Origin: Kofleriaceae bacterium
GTDB lineage: Bacteria; Myxococcota_A; Polyangia; Haliangiales; Haliangiaceae
Direction of reading: 5' to 3'
Assembly (NCBI GenBank): GCA_018057825.1
Contig: JAGPCY010000016.1
Span: forward strand, 62,001-126,000
DNA: 64,000 nucleotides
The translations under genes were made by a program, and so were the position numbers. The number at the start of each line of letters is the position of its first letter. Position 1 is the first letter of the stretch. The notes beneath the pieces were generated by a model, which worked only from the letters and a program-made list of their open reading frames with translations, made no database searches and was not told the DNA's origin. Shown here piece by piece: positions 1 through 9,084 of the stretch.

Positions 1-222
1 GGTGGGCACGCACATCTGGCCGTCGTTGCGGATGGTGACGTTGCCGCTGGTCGACCAGCAGGCGCTACCCTGGGTGAACGACGGGTCGGCGACCCAGTTG
101 TACCAACCGAGGCAGCCGAGGAACGGGCAATAGCCGGCGGGCCGACAGTCGGCGGCCTCGGCGGGGCGCGACGCGGCGATCGCGGCCAGGGTGAGAGACA
201 GAGCGATGATGGTGCGCTTCAC
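1..222 (-). CDS. Secreted protein, N-terminal part only (runs off the left edge)
   Basis: The 74 visible codons begin with GTG at 222 and read MKRTIIALSLTLAAIAASRP, a positively charged N-terminus followed by a hydrophobic stretch, then a probable signal-peptidase site near AEA. The mature part is rich in Cys, Trp and Gly (C at about 26, 32, 36 and 51), which suggests disulfides and an extracytoplasmic location. A strong Shine-Dalgarno GGAGGA lies 5-6 nt upstream, so unlike many neighbours this gene is translated from a leadered mRNA. I do not recognise the family. The C-terminus lies outside the window, so the function cannot be judged. Confidence 0.7.
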   Translation of the reverse strand, partial: MKRTIIALSLTLAAIAASRPAEAADCRPAGYCPFLGCLGWYNWVADPSFTQGSACWSTSGNVTIRNDGQMCVPT

Positions 223-434
223 GAGATCCTCCAGTGCGGGGTCGGCGGCGCCGGATGGCGTCGCGATCCGCACCGTGCGCGCGGGATGGGGCTGGTCGCG
301 ATGGTCTCGGTCGGAGGCGTAGGTGAGCCGGCCGCGGGAATGATCGCGTGGGGTTGCGCGGCGAGCTGAGCGGCGCGAGGGGGATGAGCGCGGGCGGGGA
401 TGCGGAGGCGCGGCGGGGGCCGAACCCGAGAACA
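223..434. other. Intergenic stretch without recognised gene
   Basis: This lies between the start of the minus-strand secreted-protein gene and the hexanucleotide tract. It must hold that gene's promoter, but no convincing -10/-35 pair was found. Open frames here continue into the repeat tract and encode low-complexity Arg/Pro; I do not regard them as genes. Confidence 0.5.
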
Positions 435-572
<138 letters not shown>

Positions 573-1235
573 CTATCGGTGGCCGTGGTGTGGCGCTGGT
601 TCCTGGATCGGCGCCGGCGGCAGATCGTAGGCGTCGCACAAGGTGCCGCGGAGCTCGTCGAGGAGGGCGGCGAGGGCGGCGGTGGCCTCGACCAGGCGCG
701 CGTGGGCGGCGTCGACGGCGGCCAGGGCGCCGTGGCGCGGGATGGCCTCGAGGGTGGGTCGGATGGCGTCGACGATCGCGCGGTCGAGGCGGACGGTGTG
801 ACCGACGGTGCGGTTCACGACCTCCTGGGCCAGGTCGGGCAGGAACGCGTCGTCGACGCGCTTGCGCTGGCGCGACCGCTCGAGGGCGTCGCGGATCGGC
901 CCCGACAGGAGCTCGAGCTGCGCGGCGGCGGCGGCTCGGATGGTCGCGGCGATCGCCGCCTCTTGCGCGTCGATCGCGGCGGCTAGCTCGGGGGCGTGGC
1001 AGGCGATCAGATCGTCGAGGTTGGCCCGGCTGGCGGCGGTGAGCTGGGACCGGGCCGGGCGGAAGCCGGCCAGGGTCTGGGTGCCGGCGGACCACGTCAG
1101 GTGGCCGTGCTCGAGGAACGCCAGCTCGCGGCCGAGGGCCTCGCGCAGCGGCCAGATCGCGGAGTGCAACCAGGCGGCGACGCGGAGGGAACCGGGGGCG
1201 GGTTTGCGGCGGGGGCGTCGCTTGGCAGGAGGCAT
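573..1235 (-). CDS. Helical hypothetical protein, 220 aa
   Basis: Predicted cytoplasmic protein with a basic N-terminus ([11 protein letters not shown]). It is rich in Ala, Leu, Arg and Glu, consistent with long alpha-helices or coiled coil from about residue 60 to 200. No catalytic motif, signal peptide or membrane segment was seen, and I do not recognise a family. An in-frame GTG at 1238 directly precedes the ATG at 1235. I chose the ATG because a TAGCGT hexamer lies seven bases upstream, as at many starts here. The stop codon sits at the edge of hexanucleotide tract 1. Confidence 0.6.
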   Translation of the reverse strand: MPPAKRRPRRKPAPGSLRVAAWLHSAIWPLREALGRELAFLEHGHLTWSAGTQTLAGFRPARSQLTAASRANLDDLIACHAPELAAAIDAQEAAIAATIRAAAAAQLELLSGPIRDALERSRQRKRVDDAFLPDLAQEVVNRTVGHTVRLDRAIVDAIRPTLEAIPRHGALAAVDAAHARLVEATAALAALLDELRGTLCDAYDLPPAPIQEPAPHHGHR

Positions 1236-1242
1236 CACGTCT

Positions 1243-1248
1243 ACGCTA
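1243..1248 (-). promoter_or_regulatory. Putative leaderless -10 for 573-1235
   Basis: TAGCGT on the minus strand, 7 nt upstream of the ATG at 1235, with no Shine-Dalgarno sequence between. Confidence 0.45.
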
Positions 1249-1308
1249 ACGCTGGCCCGCCCACCGCGAAACCGGGCGCGACGCCAGAGCGCAGCCGCCT
1301 CGCCGCGC

Positions 1309-1761
1309 TCAATCGGGCCGGCGGATCGTCAGGACTGGGACCGGGGCGTGGCGCACGACCCGCTCGGCGACGCTGCCGACCACCAGGTGGGCCAGGCCGG
1401 TGCGGCCGTGGGTGCCCATCACGATCAGCTCCGCCTTCTCGCGCTCGGCGACCGCGACGATCTCGTGGGCGGCGCTGCCGAGGACGGCGACGAAGGTGGT
1501 CGGCACGCCCTCGGCGCCCAGGGCCGCGGCCAGGGTCTCGAGGTGGGCGGTCGCCGACCGCAAGGCGTAGTCGCGGACCCCGATCGGCGTGCCGCCTTCG
1601 TCGGGGACCACCGCCGCGGTGGGCCCGAGCATGGCGGGCATCTCGGCCACGTGGACCAGCACCAGGCGAGCGCCGTGGTGCTTGGCCAGATCGCGGGCGA
1701 GCTGGGCGGCGTGATCGGCGCACGCGGAGAAGTCGTGCGGCACCAAGATGGTCTTCCACAT
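1309..1761 (-). CDS. Universal stress protein (UspA family), 150 aa
   Basis: Small cytoplasmic Usp-fold protein of the usual length. The N-terminus MWKTILVPHDFS is the typical first strand with the nucleotide-contacting Asp at residue 10. The C-terminal half carries the ATP-binding signature G-x2-G-x9-G-S (G116, G119, G129, S130), so this is probably an ATP-binding Usp. Such proteins respond to stress or energy state; the precise role varies. It stands alone, divergent from the PhyH-type gene. A GATAGT hexamer 6 nt upstream of the ATG supports this start. Confidence 0.9.
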   Translation of the reverse strand: MWKTILVPHDFSACADHAAQLARDLAKHHGARLVLVHVAEMPAMLGPTAAVVPDEGGTPIGVRDYALRSATAHLETLAAALGAEGVPTTFVAVLGSAAHEIVAVAEREKAELIVMGTHGRTGLAHLVVGSVAERVVRHAPVPVLTIRRPD

Positions 1762-1767
1762 GCCGGC

Positions 1768-1773
1768 ACTATC
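1768..1773 (-). promoter_or_regulatory. Putative leaderless -10 for the Usp gene
   Basis: GATAGT on the minus strand, 6 nt upstream of the ATG at 1761. Four of six positions match TATAAT. Confidence 0.4.
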
Positions 1774-1829
1774 GCACGGTCGGCGCCGCCCGCGCTTGCG
1801 CGGCCGCCCGGCGCGATCGAGGCTCGGGC

Positions 1830-2618
1830 ATGGACCGGGAGCGAGCCCAGGCCTTCGCCGCCGAGGGGCTCGTCGTGGTGCCGGGCGCCATCCCGCCCGC
1901 GGTGATCGCCGCGCAGCGCGCCGCCTTGGCCGAGGCCCTGGCCGTCGACGGCGTCGATCTCGACGACGCCGCGACCTGGCGCGCCGGCGGCGGGCTGCCG
2001 TGGATCGAGCTCGCGGGGGCGCTGCGGCCGGCGCCGACCGCGGCGCCGCGGATGTGGCAGGTGTCGCCGCCGGCGGTCCACGACGCGCTGATCGCCGGGT
2101 TCGCCGCGGCCCTCGACGCCGTCTTCGGGGCCGCGCAGTGGGCGGCCCAGCCCGGCGTCCAGGCCATGCCCAACCTGCCGCTGCCCGGCCCGCCGTGGAC
2201 GCCGCCGCACCAGGCCTGGCACGTCGACGAGCCGATCGCGCCGGGCGGCGTCGGGCCCTGGGGCCTCCTGGGCTTCGTGGCCCTCGCGCCGATCGCGCCC
2301 GCCGGTGGCGCGACCGTGGCGATCGCCGGATCGCACCGCCGCGCGGCGACCGCGACCCCGGGGCCGAGCGGCCTCATCGAGTCGGCCGAGGCGGTGGCCG
2401 CGATCGCCGCGAGCCCCGCCGGCCACGCCTTGGTCGCGCCGCCGCCGCGCGAGGTCCCGCGCCGCTGGACCGATCGCGGGGTCGACCTGGCGCTCTGCGA
2501 GCTGTGCGGCGACGCCGGCGATCTGATCCTCATGGACCCGCGGCTCCTGCACACGATCTCGGCCAACCGCTCGGCGCGGCCGCGCCTGGTCATGCGCCTG
2601 GTGGCGGCGCGGGCGTGA
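1830..2618 (+). CDS. Phytanoyl-CoA dioxygenase (PhyH)-like oxygenase, 262 aa
   Basis: Likely Fe(II)/2-oxoglutarate-dependent oxygenase. The double-stranded beta-helix motifs are visible: HxD at H131/D133 (in WHVDEP), a distal His at H241 (LLHTISAN), and Arg residues at 250-252 that could bind 2-oxoglutarate. The length suits the PhyH family. The substrate cannot be inferred; PhyH relatives hydroxylate lipids, ectoine and natural products. The frame is open far upstream, but the upstream part is antisense to the Usp gene and low-complexity, so I start at ATG 1830, where the sequence becomes PhyH-like (MDRERAQAFAAEGLVVVPG). A GAGG lies about 8 nt before it. Confidence 0.75.
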   Translation: MDRERAQAFAAEGLVVVPGAIPPAVIAAQRAALAEALAVDGVDLDDAATWRAGGGLPWIELAGALRPAPTAAPRMWQVSPPAVHDALIAGFAAALDAVFGAAQWAAQPGVQAMPNLPLPGPPWTPPHQAWHVDEPIAPGGVGPWGLLGFVALAPIAPAGGATVAIAGSHRRAATATPGPSGLIESAEAVAAIAASPAGHALVAPPPREVPRRWTDRGVDLALCELCGDAGDLILMDPRLLHTISANRSARPRLVMRLVAARA

Positions 2619-2691
2619 CCGCCGACGAACTGGCCGGACCAGAGGCGATCCGTGCCCCGCCGGCCCTCGCGTCGGCCGACGGCTTGTGGCA

Positions 2692-2822
2692 GATTGCGCC
2701 GGCAATCGGTCCCACCCACGCGTAGACGCGGTACGGCATGAACCTTCTGTCGAGCCACGAACTTCGGTTCGCGGCTGGAGTGAGGGCCCAGACCGGCGGC
2801 TCTAGCGGGGGCGACCCCTAGA
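2692..2822 (+). promoter_or_regulatory. Structured 5' region of pnp with three hairpins
   Basis: Three stem-loops precede pnp. Hairpin 1 is GATTGC/GCAATC at 2692-2707. Hairpin 2 is a 10-bp stem with one mismatch closed by a UUCG tetraloop at 2753-2776. Hairpin 3 is a GGGG/CCCC stem with a GCGA loop and a flanking CTA/TAG pairing at about 2802-2822, ending just before the ribosome-binding site. In Escherichia coli, PNPase controls its own mRNA through a 5' stem-loop cut by RNase III. A similar role here is inference. No rpsO gene precedes pnp. Confidence 0.45.
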
Positions 2823-2838
2823 CCCGAAAGGTTTGACA

Positions 2839-4962
<2,124 letters not shown>

Positions 4963-4963
4963 G

Positions 4964-5407
4964 GTGACGGCCCCTCGCGTCCGCGTGCGCCGGCTGCGTC
5001 CTGACGCCGTCGTGCCCGCCTACATGAGCGAGGACGCGGCGGGCCTCGACCTGACCGCGGCGATCGACGCCCCGGTGGTGCTCGGCCCCGGCGAGCGCGC
5101 CGCGGTCGGGACCGGCCTGGCGCTCGAGCTGCCCCGCGGCTTCGAGGGCCAGGTCCGGCCGCGCTCGGGCCTGGCCCGCACCCACGGCGTGACCGTCGTG
5201 AACGCCCCAGGCACGATCGACGCCGACTACCGCGGCGAGGTCGCGGTGCTGCTGATCAACCACGGCCGCGAGCCCTTCACGGTCGCGCCTGGGACCCGGA
5301 TCGCCCAGCTCGTCATCGCGCCGGTGGTGCAGGCCACTCTCGAGGAGGTCGACGCGCTGTCGTCGACCGCCCGGGGCGCCGGCGGCTTCGGCTCGACCGG
5401 CGGCTGA
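4964..5407 (+). CDS. dut: Deoxyuridine 5'-triphosphate nucleotidohydrolase (dUTPase), 147 aa
   Basis: Trimeric dUTPase that hydrolyses dUTP to dUMP and PPi, keeping uracil out of DNA. All five motifs are present in order: AGLDL (motif 1), PRSGLA (2), [10 protein letters not shown] with the catalytic Asp (3), RIAQLV (4) and the flexible C-terminal [10 protein letters not shown] (5). The GTG start lies one base after the pnp stop codon in the sequence tgaGGTGACG, so translation is probably coupled to pnp. A hexanucleotide tract begins 17 bases after the stop. Confidence 0.97.
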   Translation: MTAPRVRVRRLRPDAVVPAYMSEDAAGLDLTAAIDAPVVLGPGERAAVGTGLALELPRGFEGQVRPRSGLARTHGVTVVNAPGTIDADYRGEVAVLLINHGREPFTVAPGTRIAQLVIAPVVQATLEEVDALSSTARGAGGFGSTGG

Positions 5408-5423
5408 CGCTCCCTTCCTCGAT

Positions 5424-5546
5424 CTCGGCCTCGGCCTCGGCCTCGGTCTCGGCCTCCGACTCGGCCTCCGACTCGGTCTCGGCCTCCGACTCGGTCTCGG
5501 TCTCGGTCTCGGCCTCGGTCTCCGCCTCGGCCCCCGCCTCGGATCC
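5424..5546. repeat. Hexanucleotide tract 2 (CTCGGC/CTCGGT)
   Basis: About 20 imperfect hexamer units, read on the plus strand as the pyrimidine-rich complement of tract 1 (CTCGGC, CTCGGT, CTCCGA). It fills nearly the whole gap between the convergent dut (stop 5407) and the minus-strand lipoprotein gene (stop 5549). Confidence 0.9.
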
Positions 5547-5548
5547 CC

Positions 5549-6073
5549 TCAGGGCAGGTGGATCCGGTTGCCGGCGCCGTGGCAGCTATTGCAGTTCGGC
5601 GCGTTGACGTCGGCGGTCATCTGCACGGTGTCGGGGCAGAGGCTGGCCTTGGGGCCGCGGATCGGCAGGGTCACCGGCGTCGTGAGCCAGAAGTTGCCGT
5701 TGGTGGCCGTGACCATCTTGATCGGGTTGCCGCCCCCGGTCGGGACGATGATCGTGGCGCCGGCGATCGGCGTGGTCGAGTTGGCCGCGGTGTAGAGGGT
5801 CCCGGCCAGGTAGAAGCGCGGCGCGCCGGCGGTGTTGCCGTCGTGGCAGCCCGCGCCGATACAGCTCGTGCCGGGGTTGTGCTCGCCGTTGCCCGCGGTC
5901 TGGAGGTTCTCGCAGGCGTTGTTATTGCCGCCGTCGCCGCCGCCACCACCGTCACCACCACCGCCACCGCCATCGGTGCGGCCGGCGTCGACCTCGTCGG
6001 TGGGCAGCGCGTTGGGGTCGCCGACCGTGCAGGCGGCGGCCCCGAGCAGGGCGAAGACCAGGGCGAGGCGCAT
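5549..6073 (-). CDS. Lipoprotein with one CxxCH motif, 174 aa
   Basis: MRLALVFALLGAAAC is a lipoprotein-type signal with a lipid-attachment Cys near residue 15. An Asp/Gly-rich linker follows (runs of GGGGD, about 30-50), then a compact domain with CIGAGCHDG, a beta-rich middle (FYLAGTLY, GATIIVPTGGG, GNFWLTTPV) and CNSCHGAG near the C-terminus. The last is a CxxCH motif, so a c-type haem or a metal/disulfide role is possible; one motif alone does not prove a cytochrome. Glycine linkers like this are common in myxobacterial surface lipoproteins. The start is the ATG at 6073. A TTG six codons upstream is possible but unsupported. Confidence 0.7.
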   Translation of the reverse strand: MRLALVFALLGAAACTVGDPNALPTDEVDAGRTDGGGGGGDGGGGGDGGNNNACENLQTAGNGEHNPGTSCIGAGCHDGNTAGAPRFYLAGTLYTAANSTTPIAGATIIVPTGGGNPIKMVTATNGNFWLTTPVTLPIRGPKASLCPDTVQMTADVNAPNCNSCHGAGNRIHLP

Positions 6074-6081
6074 GGAGGACG

Positions 6082-6087
6082 AAGATA
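6082..6087 (-). promoter_or_regulatory. Putative leaderless -10 for 5549-6073
   Basis: TATCTT on the minus strand, 8 nt upstream of the ATG at 6073. No Shine-Dalgarno sequence. Confidence 0.4.
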
Positions 6088-6268
6088 GCAATGGGCGGGC
6101 CCACCCATGGGGCGATCGGTCGCGGGCCGCCCCTCATGATCTCGCGCACTCGGGCGCGCGGTGGGGTGGGCACCCTGGGGCCCGAGGCCCCGATCGGGGC
6201 CGGGCAGGGCGCCCCAGGACGCAATCGCCGCGGGTCGCGGTTCCCGAGACAGCGGCGTGAGCCGTGCA

Positions 6269-6274
6269 TACACT
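6269..6274 (+). promoter_or_regulatory. Putative leaderless -10 for the serine protease gene
   Basis: TACACT exactly 6 nt upstream of the GTG at 6281. It selects that GTG among several in-frame starts. Confidence 0.5.
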
Positions 6275-6280
6275 TGGCCT

Positions 6281-7225
6281 GTGCGCGGTGCCCTCGCCCT
6301 GGTGCTGGCGGCCGGCTCCGCGGCCGGCTCCCTGACCGGCTGCGTCGAGCCGGGCCTGGGGACCTCCGACCACGAGGTGATCGGCGGGCAGGTGACCCCG
6401 CCCGGGCGGTTCCCCTCGGTCGGGGCCCTGGTCGCCGACGGCGCGGCGTACTGCACCGGCACGCTGATCGCGCCGACGGTGGTCCTGACCGCGGCCCATT
6501 GCCTCGAGGGCCGCACCTCGGCCCCGGGCTTCACCCTGGCCCAGGACACCCGCGGCGCGATCGAGATCGTGCCGGGCGCGGCGATGGTCGCCCATCCGAT
6601 GTGGGACATCGACCGGCCGATCGCCGACGGCCCGACCCTGTACTACGACCTCGGCCTGGTCCGCCTGGTCGATCCGATCGACACCGTCACGCCGGCGATC
6701 GTGCCGAGCAAGGTCGAGGCGATGGGCCTGCTCGAGGGGCGACAGCTCACGATCGTCGGCTACGGCCAGACCATCGACGGCGATGCCGCGTCGGCCGGGG
6801 TCATGCATCACGCGCTCGCGCCGATCGTGGTGCAGAGCCCGTCGGAGATGCAGCTCTCTGAGCCCGGGGCGCCGCAGAACTGCTACGGCGACTCCGGCGG
6901 GCCGGGGTTCATCGATCTGGGCGTCGGCGAGCGCGTCGCTGGCGTGGTGTCGCGCGGCGCGACCGCGGCGCGGACCTGCGATCAAGGCGGCATCGACACC
7001 CGGATCGACTACTTCCTCGACTGGCTGATCGCCGAGGTGCCCGAGGTCTGCGTCGGCGGTCAGGCCTGCGCCGGTGGGCTCGTGCCCGGCCCCGAGGTCA
7101 CCGGCTTCGGCGCCGACATCACCGGCGGCTGCGCCGACGTCGGCGGGCGCGGGGCGCCGGGCTCGTTGGCGGTGATCGCCGCGCTCGGCGCGTGGCTCGT
7201 GCGGCGCCGTCGCCCGCGTCGCTAG
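6281..7225 (+). CDS. Trypsin-like serine protease (S1), lipoprotein-type N-terminus and MYXO-CTERM-like tail, 314 aa
   Basis: Secreted S1-family endopeptidase. The catalytic triad is readable: H73 in TAAHC, D123 in YYDLGLVRL and S205 in GDSGGP. The mature protein probably begins near VIGGQ, the usual S1 zymogen cleavage point. The N-terminus has a hydrophobic stretch ending LTGC (C21), a lipobox. The last 33 residues have the layout of a MYXO-CTERM sorting tail: GGC, a short Gly-rich stretch, a hydrophobic segment (SLAVIAALGAWLV) and a final Arg cluster. Having both a lipobox and a C-terminal anchor is unusual. The earlier in-frame start at 6161 would bury the signal peptide; the promoter hexamer supports 6281. 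Confidence 0.85.
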   Translation: MRGALALVLAAGSAAGSLTGCVEPGLGTSDHEVIGGQVTPPGRFPSVGALVADGAAYCTGTLIAPTVVLTAAHCLEGRTSAPGFTLAQDTRGAIEIVPGAAMVAHPMWDIDRPIADGPTLYYDLGLVRLVDPIDTVTPAIVPSKVEAMGLLEGRQLTIVGYGQTIDGDAASAGVMHHALAPIVVQSPSEMQLSEPGAPQNCYGDSGGPGFIDLGVGERVAGVVSRGATAARTCDQGGIDTRIDYFLDWLIAEVPEVCVGGQACAGGLVPGPEVTGFGADITGGCADVGGRGAPGSLAVIAALGAWLVRRRRPRR

Positions 7226-7235
7226 CGAGATCGGG

Positions 7236-7241
7236 TAGGGT
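7236..7241 (+). promoter_or_regulatory. Putative leaderless -10 for the RlmI-like gene
   Basis: TAGGGT, 6 nt upstream of the GTG at 7248. Confidence 0.45.
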
Positions 7242-7247
7242 GGGCCG

Positions 7248-8429
7248 GTGCCCGCGCCGCGCTTCGCCGTGACCACCGAGGCCGCCGCCTTCGTCGCCGG
7301 CGGTGGCCGCGACCTCGACACGACTCGCCTCCCGGGCGCCGACGCGCTCGCCGCTGGCGCCGCAGTCGGCCTCGACGATCCGCGCGGCGACGAGGTCGGG
7401 ATCGCGATCGCCGACCCCGACAACGCGCGCCTGCGGGTGATGTTGACGCCGGCCGACGGCTTTCCGCAGCTCACCGCCGCGGTCCTGGGCTGGCGCCTCG
7501 AGCGGGCCCTGTCCTGGCGCCGCGCCCTCGGCCTGCCCGGCGACGACGCGACCTATCGGATCGTCCACGGCGCCGGCGACGGCCTGCCCGGGTTCACCGC
7601 CGACATCCTCGGGCGCTACGCCGTGCTCTACGCCTACGCCCCGGCGCTCCTGCCGTGGGCCCGGCACCTGGCCGAGGCGATCCGCGGCTTCACCGGCGTG
7701 CGCGGCGTGGTGATCAAGGTGCGCGCGCGCGGCGGCGCCAGCGACGTCAGCCAGGAGGTGATCGGCGAGACGCCGCCCGACCGCTACGTCGCGATCGAGC
7801 ACGACCTGCCGGTCGAGATCCATCCTCTCGGTGGGCTCAACACCGGCCTGTTCACCGACATGCGCGAGGAGCGCCAGGTGCTAGGGCGCTTCGTCGCCGG
7901 CGGCGCGGTCGCCAACTTGTTCTCGTACACCGCGACCTTGTCCTTGGTGTGCGCGCGGGCCGGCGCCGCCTCGGTCGTGAGCGTCGACACCTCCGACGGC
8001 GTCGCCGCCTGGGCCCGCGGCAACTTCGGCCGCGCCGGGTTGTCACCCGACGATCCGCGCTGGCGGTTCGAGACCGGCGACGCGGTGCGGTTCCTGACCC
8101 GTGCCGGCAAGGCCCGCGAGCGCTACCGCCTGATCGTGATCGATCCGCCGACGTTCTCGACCGCGCGCGGCGCGCCGTGGACCCTTGAGCGCGACTACCC
8201 CGAGCTGATCGGTCTGGCCGCGGCGGTGGTCGAGCCCGGCGGCGTCCTGTGGCTGGCGGCCAACACCCACGAGCTCGGCTCCCTGGGGCGCCTGGTCGGC
8301 AAGGGCCTCCGGGCCGCCGGGCGCACCGGCGCGGTCGTGCGCCAGGCCGGCCTGCCCGCCGACTACCCGACGGTGCCGGCCCAGCCCCGCGATCGCTACC
8401 TGCAGATCATGGCGCTCCGGCTGGCCTAG
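7248..8429 (+). CDS. Class I SAM-dependent rRNA methyltransferase, RlmI-like, 393 aa
   Basis: Architecture of the 23S rRNA m5C methyltransferase RlmI group. An N-terminal PUA-like region (about 1-75) is followed by the central EEHAD-like domain with HGAGDGLPGFTADILGRYAV, and a Rossmann methyltransferase domain with the SAM-binding VANLFSYTATLSL (about 225), an acidic motif (VVSVDTS) and the catalytic-loop DPPTFS (about 300). The typical TGLFTDMREER stretch is also present. RlmI methylates C1962 of 23S rRNA in E. coli; the exact target here is inferred. The last 23 bp overlap the convergent gene 8407-9084. Confidence 0.85.
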   Translation: MPAPRFAVTTEAAAFVAGGGRDLDTTRLPGADALAAGAAVGLDDPRGDEVGIAIADPDNARLRVMLTPADGFPQLTAAVLGWRLERALSWRRALGLPGDDATYRIVHGAGDGLPGFTADILGRYAVLYAYAPALLPWARHLAEAIRGFTGVRGVVIKVRARGGASDVSQEVIGETPPDRYVAIEHDLPVEIHPLGGLNTGLFTDMREERQVLGRFVAGGAVANLFSYTATLSLVCARAGAASVVSVDTSDGVAAWARGNFGRAGLSPDDPRWRFETGDAVRFLTRAGKARERYRLIVIDPPTFSTARGAPWTLERDYPELIGLAAAVVEPGGVLWLAANTHELGSLGRLVGKGLRAAGRTGAVVRQAGLPADYPTVPAQPRDRYLQIMALRLA

Positions 8430-9084
8430 CCGGACGACCGAGCTCGCCGATGAGCGCGATCACCGCGCCGGGGTTGACCACGTTGGCCAGGGCGATCGCG
8501 AAGGGCCCGATCGACGCCTCGATCACCAGGCGATGGTCGCCCCGACGGGCCGGCCCGAGTTCCTCCCACGGCAGGGCGGCGCGAGGGCCGCTCATGCCGA
8601 CCAGGTCGAGGTGGTACTTGCCGACCTCGATCGCCAGGCCGCGGGCCAGGCGATCACGCAGCGCCGCGAGCTGGCGCGGGACCACCGCGGCCTCGATGGT
8701 GTCGAGGAGCGCCTCGGGGGCGGCGGGCAGCACCAGCGCGGGACCTGCGCGCCGACCCAACGTGATGACCCGCTGACCGCGGGTGCCGTCGTAACCCAGG
8801 TCAGTGACGTCGTCCCAAGGCAGGTCCGGGCCGCAGGTCGGCGCGCGCAGGCCGCCGGCGTGGACCTCGATCGTGTGGCGTGTGCCGCGGCGGGCGAACC
8901 AGTTGGCCACGCCAGTAGTCCCCGCCATGGCCGCGGTGACGAGGTCTCCGGTGGCCAGGCACACGAGCCCCAGGGTGGCCCCGAGGACGTCCCAGCCGGT
9001 GAGCCGCGTGCCGAGCCGAAAGCGCGCGCGCTTCGCGCCGAGGTGGTCGACGTCCCCGCGGTACGGTCCGTCGCCGGCGGTCAT
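8407..9084 (-). CDS. Hypothetical membrane-associated protein, 225 aa
   Basis: Begins MTAGDGPYRGDVDHLGAKRA. A hydrophobic stretch at about 30-60 (VLGATLGLVCLATGDLVTAAMAG, residues split by a short turn) could be one or two membrane helices; a soluble domain with beta strands follows. No family recognised. Its ATG overlaps the stop codon of the GMC oxidoreductase in an ATGA junction, so the two are translationally coupled and probably work together. The 3' end overlaps the convergent methyltransferase gene by 23 bp. Confidence 0.6.
   Translation of the reverse strand: MTAGDGPYRGDVDHLGAKRARFRLGTRLTGWDVLGATLGLVCLATGDLVTAAMAGTTGVANWFARRGTRHTIEVHAGGLRAPTCGPDLPWDDVTDLGYDGTRGQRVITLGRRAGPALVLPAAPEALLDTIEAAVVPRQLAALRDRLARGLAIEVGKYHLDLVGMSGPRAALPWEELGPARRGDHRLVIEASIGPFAIALANVVNPGAVIALIGELGRPARPAGAP

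Noticed and set aside
996-1829. N-terminal extension of the PhyH-like protein back to 996
   Set aside because: The extension is Arg/Gly/Pro low-complexity and antisense to the Usp gene. The PhyH pattern begins at ATG 1830.
2619-2838. rpsO gene upstream of pnp
   Set aside because: No frame resembling ribosomal protein S15 is present; only hairpins.
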